Positions 25,821 through 34,714 of a stretch of DNA of 52,401 bases are shown piece after piece. Below the pieces are notes generated by a model. The model saw nothing but the letters and a program-made list of their open reading frames with translations, made no database searches and was not told where the DNA came from. How positions within the stretch are numbered: the stretch's first letter is position 1; each line of letters begins with the position of its first letter. The translations under genes and the position numbers were made by a program. This DNA comes from JAABTH01 sp964390725. GTDB lineage: Bacteria; Bacillota; Dethiobacteria; DTU022. The stretch lies in the NCBI GenBank assembly GCA_964390725.1, contig CAYMIW010000019.1, positions 1-52,401 on the forward strand. The letters are read 5' to 3'.

Positions 25821-26570
25821 TTATTCTTCCTCACGGGCCTGGCCGTTTGTGCCGAGTTCGCGCTGCACAACGGGTAAATCACGATTGGTGATAATACCAA
25901 CCAGCTTTTCAGAAATATCTCCATTCTGGGTAATCAAAACCGCTTCAAGCTTTCGTCCTTCCTGCTGCCAGTGATAAAAGAGGTTGGGAATATCAAAAAG
26001 CGACTTATTTACTGATACAATTTCATAATTCTTTTCGTGACCTACTTTTTCAACCACATCAAGAACGGTTGTATTGTCAATATCTGGTGAATGCCCTTCG
26101 AGTATTAAACCCATCCACTTGACAATCATATTCGAAGTAAGCAGGCAAACCAGCTTATCCTGGTCATCCAGTACAGGGGCCTGGGTGTAAGACATGCGGC
26201 TGAACTCTCTTAAAGCCCTTGAAACAGGATAAGTGCAGGACAGGGTAAGCACTTCTTTCAGAAAAAGCGGGGATACTTTTGGCGGTTCAAGCAGCAGCTC
26301 GGCTATCCGCTCAATTTTTGTTACCACTTCATCTGTGGGCACGGCAATAATCTCTCCCCCGGCCCGGTCATGAACAATAGCATTGCGCAGCTCGCTGTAT
26401 TCCCTTAGATCAAACCTGTAGCGTTCCACCACCGGACTGATGCGGGCACTCTTGTCAACCAGCTCAAAAAAACGGCGGTGATCTTTCAGGTTTAATAATC
26501 TTTCCATCTCATGTTCTATCGCAGAATAAGCATTCAGAAAGCGCTTGGCATTATCTAACATTTGTTCCAA
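25821..26570 (-). CDS. HEPN-like domain fused to paired CBS domains
   Basis: A 249-aa cytosolic protein. The N-terminal part (about residues 1-100) is all-helical and carries ELRNAIVHDR, an RxxxxH motif as in HEPN domains. The C-terminal part (about 110-245) has two CBS repeats: PPKVSPLFLKEVLTLSCTY ... QAPVLDDQDKLVCLLTSNMI, and DNTTVLDVVEKV ... EKLVGIITNRDLPVV. CBS pairs usually bind adenine nucleotides or c-di-AMP. I chose the TTG start 8 nt behind GGGAGG; an ATG three codons later is also possible. The combination suggests a nucleotide-sensing regulator; the target is unknown. Confidence 0.75.
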   Translation of the reverse strand: MEQMLDNAKRFLNAYSAIEHEMERLLNLKDHRRFFELVDKSARISPVVERYRFDLREYSELRNAIVHDRAGGEIIAVPTDEVVTKIERIAELLLEPPKVSPLFLKEVLTLSCTYPVSRALREFSRMSYTQAPVLDDQDKLVCLLTSNMIVKWMGLILEGHSPDIDNTTVLDVVEKVGHEKNYEIVSVNKSLFDIPNLFYHWQQEGRKLEAVLITQNGDISEKLVGIITNRDLPVVQRELGTNGQAREEE

Positions 26571-26645
26571 AATAACTTCCTCCCGCAAATAATCATTTTA
26601 TTTATTCACCAGGGGCAGGATTTATCCTGCCCGGAATAATTCATT

Positions 26646-28136
26646 TTATGCCATGGTAATCAGGGTAATGTAAAAATCAACCACTCTGCCCAGTTTTTCA
26701 ACCGGTAGCTTTTCATCAAGCCCATGAATACTACGCAGTTCCTCTTTACTCATTTCGATCGGCGAGAACCTGAGCACGTTGTCACTGATTGCACAATAAT
26801 GGCGGGAATCTGAAGCTCCAAGCATAATATAAGGTGTTACAACAGTTCCCTTGAATACATTTTCAACTGCGGCAGAAAGCCTTTTGTAAGCCTCAGATGC
26901 AGTATCTGATGAAGGTGAGGCATTGTGTCCCTGCACCATCTCAACCCGCAGTTTAAGCCCCGCTTCACCTTTTGTCGCTTTTTCCGAAGCGGCCACGGCC
27001 TGGGCCCTGACATGCTGAAGGGCCTTTTCGCGGGAATCAATTGCCGCCAGGCGCAGGTTTGCCACCGCACGCACTTTCTCAGGAATAACATTGCTGGCAT
27101 CACTGGCCTTGATCATGGTAAAAACACAGGTAGTCCGGCACAGGGCATTTAACTCCCGGCTGATCAGGGGCAGCAGGGCAAGCAGCAGGGGTTTAAAACA
27201 CCACAGGTTGGCAAAAATAATTTTAAAGGAAAATGGCATGTGCCCACCCAAGACGGTAAACATCTCCCTCACCACAACAGGCAGGTGAGCCTTAAAAGGA
27301 TTTTTTTCAACCTGTTGAATAATCTTACTCATAACCCCCAGCGGGTTTTGCCTGCCGGGCGTCGATGAATGACCACCGCTTCCTTCCAGAATCACCTCCA
27401 GGTCCATTACCCCTTTTTCAGCCATACCGACAACCGCTATCGGTTGTTTAACCCCGGGGAAAATATCTCTGACAATGGCCCCCCCTTCATCAAGAACCAT
27501 TTCGGGGCGAACTCCCCTCTCTTTGAGGGTTTCAACAATAGCCGGCGCTCCACCCCCCATGGTTTCTTCATCGTGGCCAAAGGCAAGGTAAATATCCTGA
27601 TCGGGATAATAACCGGCAGCCAACAGGGCTTCCACCGCTTCAAAAATTGCACAGAAAGTGCTTTTTGTGTCGATAGCGCCGCGCCCCCAGATCACTCCAT
27701 CTTCGATCAATCCTTCAAACGGAGGTCTGCTCCACTGGCTCCCATCGGCCGGAACTACATCGTAATGGGCCATCAGCAGCAGGGGTTTCTCACTGTTTCT
27801 GCCCGGCCAGCGATAGAGCAGCGAATGCTCCTTAATTAACTCATACTCCAGCTTTTCATGAACCAGGGGATAAAATTCGGTCAGCAGGTTCCGCAGACGG
27901 ACAAACTCTGTGTAACCTTCTTCTCCACCTTCACTGTTTTTGCTTTTCGGTAAAACTGTCTTACAGCTAATCATCACTGCCAGGTGGCGTGCCGCCTCAT
28001 TTTTATCTACCCTGGCAGCAGTTTCAAGGTTGGGGAAAAACCTTTCCCTTTCACCCCGCGGTTTAAGCAGGGCCGCCCTGGACAGGATAACTATTAAAAA
28101 AACAGCAATTATTCCTGCAACAATGGCTAAAACCAT
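26646..28136 (-). CDS. Membrane-anchored M20 family metallopeptidase
   Basis: Zinc carboxypeptidase/amidohydrolase (496 aa) of family M20 (PM20D1/CPG2-like). An N-terminal TM anchor (VLAIVAGIIAVFLIVILS) is followed by the catalytic domain. Metal ligands appear in order: AHYDVVPAD, GRGAIDTKST, HDEETMGG (catalytic Glu), VLDEGGAIV and the C-terminal His in DSRHYCAISDN. The dimerisation domain lies between about residues 245 and 370. ATG start 8 nt behind AGGAGG. It is the third gene of an operon with DUF5058 and its membrane partner (gap 14 bp), suggesting that peptides or N-acyl amino acids handled by that pair are hydrolysed here (inference). Confidence 0.9.
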   Translation of the reverse strand: MVLAIVAGIIAVFLIVILSRAALLKPRGERERFFPNLETAARVDKNEAARHLAVMISCKTVLPKSKNSEGGEEGYTEFVRLRNLLTEFYPLVHEKLEYELIKEHSLLYRWPGRNSEKPLLLMAHYDVVPADGSQWSRPPFEGLIEDGVIWGRGAIDTKSTFCAIFEAVEALLAAGYYPDQDIYLAFGHDEETMGGGAPAIVETLKERGVRPEMVLDEGGAIVRDIFPGVKQPIAVVGMAEKGVMDLEVILEGSGGHSSTPGRQNPLGVMSKIIQQVEKNPFKAHLPVVVREMFTVLGGHMPFSFKIIFANLWCFKPLLLALLPLISRELNALCRTTCVFTMIKASDASNVIPEKVRAVANLRLAAIDSREKALQHVRAQAVAASEKATKGEAGLKLRVEMVQGHNASPSSDTASEAYKRLSAAVENVFKGTVVTPYIMLGASDSRHYCAISDNVLRFSPIEMSKEELRSIHGLDEKLPVEKLGRVVDFYITLITMA

Positions 28137-28150
28137 CACTGCCGCCTCCT

Positions 28151-28819
28151 TTAGATCATCTTCCTGTTATACATAAACCTGGCCGCCCCTATAGCCGACA
28201 GGGCGCTGACCGGAATTAAAATACCAACTGGAGCAGAGGGTGCGATCATAAAAATCGCTACCATCAGGGCTACCGGAACAACTGCCAGTTTCCAGTTTTT
28301 CGAAATGTAGAGATAGCCAAGCGCTCCAAACAGGGCCGGTAGTATATTCTCAAAGGCTGGTTGAAGAACCGGCGAAGCCAGCACCGGTGTCAGCTGAACA
28401 AAGAGCAAAACTCCGATTACCAGGACCAGATTTGTTACCAGTGATGACGCCGCCACCGCTATAGTTGATATTACTTCTCCCTCGTCCGAACCCGGCTCAA
28501 TACCGGTTACCTCCATGGCATTGAGGGCACAGGGAACTTTCAGGTTGGTCAGGTTCCCCGTGGTAAAAGCAAGGTAGGTAGCCCCACTACCCAGCATAGG
28601 CGAAAAAGTAATAACTTCAATAATGCCGATTGGAACGTAAATCATCATAATCGGCAGCAGACCACCCATCAGGGCACCAAAAGTGGGCCAGACATTGTAG
28701 TTTATTGATATCACAAAAGGCACGGCAAGAATCACCAGCAGGGCCAGGAGCATCCAGATGCGGCCCATCCTGTGAATTGACTGCTCATATTGTTCATTAT
28801 TAAGTGTTCTATTGTTCAT
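28151..28819 (-). CDS. Membrane protein partner of DUF5058
   Basis: A 222-aa protein with about six TM helices. A polar patch between helices, SGATYLAFTTGNLTNLKVPC followed by ALNAMEVTGIEPGSDEGEV, looks like a conserved functional loop in the membrane plane. Its ATG is 1 bp behind the DUF5058 stop, so the two are translationally coupled and probably form one complex. I recall this gene order beside DUF5058 in other Clostridia, without a known function. A two-component transporter is the simplest model. Confidence 0.6.
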   Translation of the reverse strand: MNNRTLNNEQYEQSIHRMGRIWMLLALLVILAVPFVISINYNVWPTFGALMGGLLPIMMIYVPIGIIEVITFSPMLGSGATYLAFTTGNLTNLKVPCALNAMEVTGIEPGSDEGEVISTIAVAASSLVTNLVLVIGVLLFVQLTPVLASPVLQPAFENILPALFGALGYLYISKNWKLAVVPVALMVAIFMIAPSAPVGILIPVSALSAIGAARFMYNRKMI

Positions 28820-28820
28820 T

Positions 28821-29531
28821 CTACATACCTCCCAGCAGGCCTGAGTAGAAAATTGCCAGAGCCATCGCCCCGATCATACTTAGCGGCAGAGCAAAATCTT
28901 TAAACAATTTCAAACCCGCTTTCTGTTCCAGGGTGATACAAATCACCATCAGGATAGCCGAAGAGAAGAGAGTCAGGATCGAAATAAGCCCCCCGGCCAG
29001 GGCACTGCCCAGAAAGGAGCTGATTAAACCGACAAACATAGCCGCGATTAATAGCGTCCCCCAGCGGTTATCCTCTACCTTAATTTTTTTAACCTTGCCC
29101 TGCAGCTTTCTGAAATAAGCAATAATAAAAATCGGGCCCGACATGATTCCCAGGGTCATCACCCAGGTTATCACGGAAAAAACCGACAGGGGCAGCTCGG
29201 AAGACATCAGGCTGGCACCAGCAGCCTGGGCCGCCGCTTCAGCAGCAGGAAGCTCGTAGGTTACCGCACCGATCACAGAAAGCCTGATCCAGGGTAAAGC
29301 CAGACCCAGGGCTCCGGAGAGGGTAAGCATGGTCAGGAGAATCGATAACGACGGGACAAGGGTAAAAACAGCGCTCGAAACCACCGCCTTGCGCATCACT
29401 GCCGGTTCTACTCCCCTGCGTTTTCCTTCCTGCCAGGCTTTTCTCAGAAAAAAAATCGACTGCATCGTTACAAAAATGGCAACAATTGCACCCAGAACAA
29501 ACATAAAGGTGCTGTTCCTGTAATCAGTCAT
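28821..29531 (-). CDS. DUF5058 family membrane protein
   Basis: A 236-aa membrane protein with about six TM helices, first gene of the DUF5058-partner-M20 operon. DUF5058 marks: FLRKAWQEGKRRG after the first helix, VPSLSILLTMLTLSGALGLA, the PWIRLSVIGAVTYELPAAEA motif and IMSGPIFIIAYFRKLQGK. Biochemical role unknown; the charged R of WIRLSVIG and E of TYEL within the hydrophobic region suggest a transport path. AAGGAGGATG site before the ATG. Divergent from the HIT gene; no clear promoter found in the 117-bp gap. Confidence 0.82.
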   Translation of the reverse strand: MTDYRNSTFMFVLGAIVAIFVTMQSIFFLRKAWQEGKRRGVEPAVMRKAVVSSAVFTLVPSLSILLTMLTLSGALGLALPWIRLSVIGAVTYELPAAEAAAQAAGASLMSSELPLSVFSVITWVMTLGIMSGPIFIIAYFRKLQGKVKKIKVEDNRWGTLLIAAMFVGLISSFLGSALAGGLISILTLFSSAILMVICITLEQKAGLKLFKDFALPLSMIGAMALAIFYSGLLGGM

Positions 29532-29648
29532 TCATCATCCTCCTTACCGGGATCTTATAATTTGCAGAAGCTAAAAGATCTTTTCTATGCTCTATATGTT
29601 ATCATAGTAGGCAAATAAAAGCAGGCTAACTTAACCGGGAGGACCTTA

Positions 29649-30044
29649 ATGAAGGATTGTGTTTTTTGCCGGCGTGAATCAATGGAAATTGTTGCAGAAA
29701 ACGAACTTGCCCTGGCTTTCTATGATGCCTGCCCCGTCAGCAAAGGGCATGCCCTGATCATTCCCAAAAGGCATGTGGAAACCTACTTTGAGGCCTGCCC
29801 CGAAGAACAGGCGGCAATCAGCATACTTGCCGGTGAGGTAAAACAGCTGCTTGACAAGCTGCACAAACCCGACGGCTATAACATCGGTGCCAACTGCGGT
29901 TATGCCGCCGGGCAGACCATTTTCCATTATCATATTCACATTATTCCGCGCTACCTGGGCGATGTTAAAGATCCCAGGGGCGGGGTAAGAAAGGTTATCC
30001 CCTCCCGGGGACACCTTGAAAAACAGAACCCCGGTTTGTTATAA
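29649..30044 (+). CDS. HIT family nucleotide hydrolase (HinT/Ap4A-hydrolase-like)
   Basis: A 131-aa histidine-triad protein hydrolysing nucleotide phosphoramidates or dinucleoside polyphosphates. The catalytic triad is in FHYHIHIIPRY (HxHxH). The N-terminal zinc pair CVFC and the KGHALIIPKRHVETYFE strand-helix are typical. Conserved GANCGYAAGQT precedes the triad. GGGAGG site before the ATG. It is monocistronic. Confidence 0.93.
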   Translation: MKDCVFCRRESMEIVAENELALAFYDACPVSKGHALIIPKRHVETYFEACPEEQAAISILAGEVKQLLDKLHKPDGYNIGANCGYAAGQTIFHYHIHIIPRYLGDVKDPRGGVRKVIPSRGHLEKQNPGLL

Positions 30045-30121
30045 AATCTTTTTCTCCACAGCCTGTACAAAAGGGTTTACCGTTCCAGTGTCGAACTATT
30101 AAATAAAGATAAACCGGCAGG

Positions 30122-30139
30122 GGCAGCCGAAAAGCTGCC
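30122..30139 (+). terminator. Weak terminator candidate after the HIT gene
   Basis: GGCAGC / GCTGCC hairpin with loop CGAAAA followed by only TTTAAC. It is the only stem-loop I noticed between the HIT gene and the next gene. Confidence 0.35.
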
Positions 30140-30209
30140 TTTAACATCCCAGAGACCTTTTCCATACCAGCCCGTTTTAAAACTACTATTTAATCAGGAG
30201 AGCATTTTT

Positions 30210-32444
30210 TTGTATAAACTTGTCAGGAACATTTATATTTTTGCCGCTATTACCGTTATTGTATTTATCAGCTCCTGGTACTGGCAGTATCAACAGACTA
30301 ACCGCAGGGTAGAAGATAGTGCCATGCGCCTGGCTGAAATATCAGTATGCTCTCTGAACCGGGATGTAAGTATGCATTTAACAGAACAGGCTGCTGTAGT
30401 TAATGCTGCCGCCACTTTTATTGCCAGTGAGCGCTGGGGAGAAGAAGATATTCTGGCTTATCTCACTGCACTCCTGGCAGATAACGAGAGTTTCGCCTCT
30501 ATATACTACGGGACACCTGACAATCAAATGGTCAATGCCAGCGGCTGGCAGCCCCCGGATGGCTTTAACCTGCTGGAAAGACCCTGGTATCAGAAAGCCC
30601 GCAGTGAAAAGGGCAGCATCTTTACCGAAGCCTTTCTTAATGCCAGCGGCGACCAGGTTGTATTTACAATTGCCTGCCCGGTTTACAATGGAAATAACCG
30701 GCTGCTGGGTGTTGTTGGTGGAGATGTAGATATCAACAGCGTTACCGCCCTGATCAATAAGCAAAACCCCGAAAGCGGGGTTTTCTCTTTTTTAGTTGAC
30801 AGCAACGGTAATATGATGGCCCACCCCGAAATCAGTTATCAACCGGGTTCACCGCTTATTAGCGTGGAAGAATACTACGGTGATCAGACTACCCCCCTTA
30901 CCGGCGGCTCATTCGGTGAAGTCTCTTTTTATCCCACTACCGTTGAAGGATACATTGCTTACCACCCTCTTGAAGGTACCGACTGGCAATTGGGAGCCTA
31001 TATACCCCTGGACAATATTTCCGGTATTTCAGGAAACATAAGTGGTTACCTGCTGGCCGCTTCAGCCACTTCTCTTCTCGTTTTCCTGCTCTTTGTCTTT
31101 TATCATAATCGCTGGATTCATAAACCGCTACTGGAATTTGAAAATAATCTTTTACGGGTTAATATTGAAAAATCGCTCTCTTACAGGCTGCCCGAAACCG
31201 GCCACAATGAATTCACCCCCCTGGCCGAAACAATTAACAACCTTTTGGAACAGATCCAGACCTCCCTGCAGGAAGCAGAAGAGAACGAGCAGTCCTTGAT
31301 AAAAGCCAACCATGAGCTGGAAAAAATATTAGAAGAATTAACTAATGCAGAAGAAGCGCTAGACTACAGCGAGGAAAAACTATATTACCTCAGCTACCAC
31401 GATCAGCTGACCGGGCTCTACAACCGGGCATTTTTTGAGGCAAAACTGGTCCAGTTAAGCACAAAGCCGGAGTATCCTGTTTCAATTATATCAGCCGATA
31501 TAGACGGGTTAAAGCTGATTAACGACACTATCGGACAGAGTGCCGGAAACAAGCTGGTCAGGCATTGTGCTTTAATTATCAGTGAAGCCCTCGATGGAAC
31601 AGGTATACTGGCCAGGGTTGGCGGGGACGAATTTTCGGCCATTCTGCCCCTGACCGGCCAAACAGAAAGCGAACATATAATAAGGCAGATCCGTTACCAA
31701 ATTGCCCTCTACAATGAAGAAAATAGCAATCTGCCGCTCAGCCTTTCACTGGGTGCCGCCACAGCTGAAGACAAGAGCACTTCCCTGAAAAAGCTGTTCA
31801 AGCAGGCAGATGACTTTATGTTTCGCAACAAGCTGTATCACGGGGCCATTGCCCGTAATGGTATAGTCCAGAGCCTGTTGACTGCCCTGGCCGAAAGAGA
31901 CTATTTTACAGAAGGGCATGCCAGGCGTCTTGAACAGCTCTGCCTTAAAGTTGGAGAAAAAATGGGGCTTGCTTCGCACCAGTTAACCGACCTGGCCCTG
32001 CTAGCCCAGGTTCATGATCTCGGTAAGGTGGGTATCCCGGACAGCATCCTTCACAAGGCCGGACCACTTACCGAGGAAGAATGGGAAATTATGAAGCAGC
32101 ATCCTGAAAAAGGCTACCGGATCGCTTCCTCCGCCCCGGACCTCTCCTCAATAGCCAACCTGATCCTGCGCCATCACGAACATTGGAACGGGGGAGGATA
32201 CCCCCTGGGTTTGAAAGAAAGAGATATTCCAATTGAGTGTCGCATCCTTGCTGTTGCTGATGCTTACGACGCCATGACCAACGAGCGGCCTTTTAAAAAA
32301 CCGGTGAGCAGTGAAGAAGCCCTGGCCGAACTGGAACAATGCGCCGGTAGCCAGTTTGATCCCGAGGTAGTGGAAATTTTTCTAAAAGAAGTTAAAATAC
32401 TTGACAGTGGTACAAGAATTAATCCCCTCTTTTCTAATTACTAG
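30210..32444 (+). CDS. Membrane dCache-GGDEF-HD-GYP c-di-GMP sensor
   Basis: A 744-aa receptor. TM1 (about residues 5-23) and TM2 (about 280-298) flank an extracellular double-Cache ligand domain (RPWYQKARSEKGSIFTEAF and GVVGGDVDINSV are typical). A HAMP-like linker and coiled coil follow, then GGDEF (about 395-550) and HD-GYP (about 555-735). The GGDEF loop is RVGGDEF, but the I-site position lacks RxxD. The HD-GYP part has HDLGKVGIPD and HHEHWNGGGYP, with Asn where most enzymes have Asp. Both synthesis and breakdown of c-di-GMP are possible. TTG start 9 nt behind AGGAG. It is a paralogue of the PAS-GGDEF-HD-GYP protein further right. Confidence 0.92.
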   Translation: MYKLVRNIYIFAAITVIVFISSWYWQYQQTNRRVEDSAMRLAEISVCSLNRDVSMHLTEQAAVVNAAATFIASERWGEEDILAYLTALLADNESFASIYYGTPDNQMVNASGWQPPDGFNLLERPWYQKARSEKGSIFTEAFLNASGDQVVFTIACPVYNGNNRLLGVVGGDVDINSVTALINKQNPESGVFSFLVDSNGNMMAHPEISYQPGSPLISVEEYYGDQTTPLTGGSFGEVSFYPTTVEGYIAYHPLEGTDWQLGAYIPLDNISGISGNISGYLLAASATSLLVFLLFVFYHNRWIHKPLLEFENNLLRVNIEKSLSYRLPETGHNEFTPLAETINNLLEQIQTSLQEAEENEQSLIKANHELEKILEELTNAEEALDYSEEKLYYLSYHDQLTGLYNRAFFEAKLVQLSTKPEYPVSIISADIDGLKLINDTIGQSAGNKLVRHCALIISEALDGTGILARVGGDEFSAILPLTGQTESEHIIRQIRYQIALYNEENSNLPLSLSLGAATAEDKSTSLKKLFKQADDFMFRNKLYHGAIARNGIVQSLLTALAERDYFTEGHARRLEQLCLKVGEKMGLASHQLTDLALLAQVHDLGKVGIPDSILHKAGPLTEEEWEIMKQHPEKGYRIASSAPDLSSIANLILRHHEHWNGGGYPLGLKERDIPIECRILAVADAYDAMTNERPFKKPVSSEEALAELEQCAGSQFDPEVVEIFLKEVKILDSGTRINPLFSNY

Positions 32445-32467
32445 CCTTCCACAGGCTGGCCTTTTTG
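32443..32467 (+). terminator. Short terminator candidate
   Basis: AGCCT / AGGCT hairpin followed by GGCCTTTTT right after the dCache gene's stop. Confidence 0.4.
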
Positions 32468-32588
32468 GATATGTACAAACAAATAAATAAGTAAGCAGCG
32501 ATAACCTTTTTATGGTCACCTTTTGCGCTTTTACCTGTAGCTCTTACATAGCACCGGAAATTATCTGAACGGGTTTGGAGGCTCTGAA

Positions 32589-33455
32589 ATGGGAAAAAGC
32601 TTAGATGTTGTTTCCCAGGCAGGAAAGAAGGAACAATACAACAGCAGCAACATTGATATCATTGTCACCCGTGTACCTGCTGAGGTTAGCTCCTGTAAAC
32701 ACGATTACGAAAGCTACGATTTTTTAATACCAGCTTCATTCTCTCCGGAAACCGGCAAGCTTATTGTGGGTTCAACCCTGATTGTTCCCGGAACTGAGGC
32801 CCATCTTCCGGGCAACCCGGGCCAGGGACACAAAACAAAAGAAGAGTTTATTTACTCCTGTTCACTGTGCCTCTATATTCGCAAGAATTATTTTCAGTAT
32901 ATCGCCCACGCTGTATTTGGCATCAGGGAGGTTATTTTCGACTGCCAGGGCAATCCTTACAGCAAAAAACTAAAGCGCTTGATCCGGCAGTTTATAACCG
33001 AAGCGCGCGAGCAGCAATCCGGTTACCGTTATGTGCTGGAGAGCATCAGCACCCAAATTGTTATTGAACTGCTGCGCAGTACCGGAAACAACACCCGCGG
33101 CAGGTTGAACCGCAGGGAACCAGGATCTACCGAGAGTATTCTCAGGGCAATTGACTATTTAAATGTTCACTACAACAAGAATCTTTCAAATGCCGAACTG
33201 CTGGCAATAACCAACTTGAGCCCCTATTACTTCATCCGTCTTTTTAAGAAGGAAACCGGCAAAACCCCCCATGAATACCTGCTTCACCTGAAAATTGAAA
33301 AGGCAAAGGAAATGCTTACCTACAGTAGTTACTCCATTACAGAAATCTGTTTCCTCTGCGGTTTTTCGGAACACAGCCACTTCAGTAAGGTGTTTCGCAA
33401 AATCACCGGTACCTCTCCAGCTGCTTACCGTAAAGCGGTGAACAATAAATCCTGA
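32589..33455 (+). CDS. AraC family transcriptional regulator
   Basis: A 288-aa regulator. The C-terminal 100 residues form a double-HTH AraC domain: IDYLNVHYNKNLSNAELLAI, LSPYYFIRLFKKETGKTPHE, then SITEICFLCGFSEHSHFSKV and FRKITGTSPAAYRK. The N-terminal 170 residues have a cupin-like character (HDYESYDFLIPAS, LIVPGTEAHLPG), so a small-molecule sensor is likely, although identity with a known ligand domain is low by eye. GGAGG site before the ATG. The next genes are on the same strand after a 124-bp gap and are candidate targets. An inverted repeat GAACAATT/AATTGTTC lies in that gap. Confidence 0.9.
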   Translation: MGKSLDVVSQAGKKEQYNSSNIDIIVTRVPAEVSSCKHDYESYDFLIPASFSPETGKLIVGSTLIVPGTEAHLPGNPGQGHKTKEEFIYSCSLCLYIRKNYFQYIAHAVFGIREVIFDCQGNPYSKKLKRLIRQFITEAREQQSGYRYVLESISTQIVIELLRSTGNNTRGRLNRREPGSTESILRAIDYLNVHYNKNLSNAELLAITNLSPYYFIRLFKKETGKTPHEYLLHLKIEKAKEMLTYSSYSITEICFLCGFSEHSHFSKVFRKITGTSPAAYRKAVNNKS

Positions 33456-33579
33456 CTAACAGGGCAATAATGAACAATTATTCAGCAATTTCTTCATAGC
33501 AAACTCAGCCCCTATAGATATATTATTTATACAATTGTTCAAATACCTGGCTTGAAAAATAGCGAAGGGAGAGGTTTTA

Positions 33580-33939
33580 ATGGCAAAAAACAAATTTCCC
33601 CTGGATCCGTCAGAAAAGGAACTGGGAACCTGGACTACCAACCTGATTATTCCTGATGCGGGACGCTACCTCGGTGATCTAACAATAACCGACAAGCGAA
33701 TAATCTACCTGTCCAAGTTTGACACATCCCTGAACGCCATTTTTGACAAAGCTTTTTTCAGGGTTATCGACGAAGAACAGTACCTGGTAATTCCCCGTGA
33801 AAAGATTCAAAACATAAAAGCAAAAAAAAGCATGCTCAATAAAAAAGTGATCCTGGGCACTGATGATAACAGGGAATTAATAATCGATTACGGAATGCTT
33901 TCCATCGATTCAATTATGAAAGCACTGGAAAGCAGCTAA
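33580..33939 (+). CDS. Small GRAM/PH-like domain protein
   Basis: A 119-aa soluble protein. The pattern LTITDKRIIYLSKFD and YLVIPREKIQNIKAKK, then KKVILGTDDNRELIID, followed by a C-terminal helix, fits GRAM/bacterial PH-like domains, which bind lipids or membranes. This is a fold guess from strand spacing. GGGAGAGG site before the ATG. It is followed after 27 bp by a single-TM protein and is probably cotranscribed with it. Confidence 0.6.
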   Translation: MAKNKFPLDPSEKELGTWTTNLIIPDAGRYLGDLTITDKRIIYLSKFDTSLNAIFDKAFFRVIDEEQYLVIPREKIQNIKAKKSMLNKKVILGTDDNRELIIDYGMLSIDSIMKALESS

Positions 33940-33966
33940 AAACTTTCTGAGCGGGAGGGGATACTA

Positions 33967-34638
33967 TTGGAATACCTTGCACTGGTGGTTATTCTCGGAG
34001 GGCTTGGCATTATGGCTTATTTTCTAACCCGATCGGGTAAACAGTCAGAAAACAAGCGGGCTGAAGTTGCCCGGGCCCGGGGCTGGGATTATGCCCCCAA
34101 TAACAATACCGTGGTCCTTAATGTTCCAGACGAAGAAAGAAACATCAGCTACAGGTTGAGTGGATTAACCAGCCAGGGCAACAGGTGGGAAATGGTGGCC
34201 CGACACCTTAAAAGTATCGAAAAAACTTCTGATACAACTCTGAAACTTGGCTCATCAACAGAGCTGATCGTGGATAAAAAATACCAGGATTATTTTCTTA
34301 TCATGCCGCACGACGGCATTACCCTGCCCGATTTTATTCTGGCTGAAATATTCAAGCGGCTCGATTTTCCGGTTGACATACCGCGGGTTAATAACAAAGA
34401 GCTTCCAGATAAGCTGGTTCAGAAATATGCTGTCTATGCCTTAAGCCCAGCCGACCTTAATTTTTTAACTGAAGCTGCCGATTACCTGGAAAGCTGGTGG
34501 GCAAAATACCCGGGTAAATACAAAGCTATAATAATGGCCGGTGGACCAGATGGGGTTAAAGTGCGTACGGAGATGCAGGTTGATAAAGAAACAGACATGG
34601 AGTTTTTTGTCGACACCGCCCTGGCCCTGGTCGATTAA
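33967..34638 (+). CDS. Membrane-anchored protein of unknown function
   Basis: A 223-aa protein with one N-terminal TM helix (YLALVVILGGLGIMAYFLT) and a cytosolic domain. Visible patches: ARARGWDYAPNNNTVVLNVP, LTSQGNRWEMVARH, and the C-terminal KYKAIIMAGGPDGVKVRTEM. The layout (ARxRGW followed by a strand pair with GxRWE) is seen in other bacterial single-TM proteins of unknown function. TTG start with a GGGAGGGG site 6 nt upstream. Predicted to share a transcript with the GRAM-like gene. Confidence 0.7.
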   Translation: MEYLALVVILGGLGIMAYFLTRSGKQSENKRAEVARARGWDYAPNNNTVVLNVPDEERNISYRLSGLTSQGNRWEMVARHLKSIEKTSDTTLKLGSSTELIVDKKYQDYFLIMPHDGITLPDFILAEIFKRLDFPVDIPRVNNKELPDKLVQKYAVYALSPADLNFLTEAADYLESWWAKYPGKYKAIIMAGGPDGVKVRTEMQVDKETDMEFFVDTALALVD

Positions 34639-34648
34639 AACCAATTAC

Positions 34649-34682
34649 GCCCTTTAAGCTGTTTATACAGTTTAAACCGGGC
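34649..34682 (+). other. Hairpin before the lipoprotein gene
   Basis: Imperfect stem GCCC-TTTAA-CTGT / ACAG-TTAAA-GGGC between the unknown TM protein gene and the lipoprotein gene; no T-tract follows, so a leader or processing hairpin is more likely than termination. Confidence 0.35.
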
Positions 34683-34714
34683 TGAATATAAAAAAATTAA
34701 AGGAGAGTGAAACA

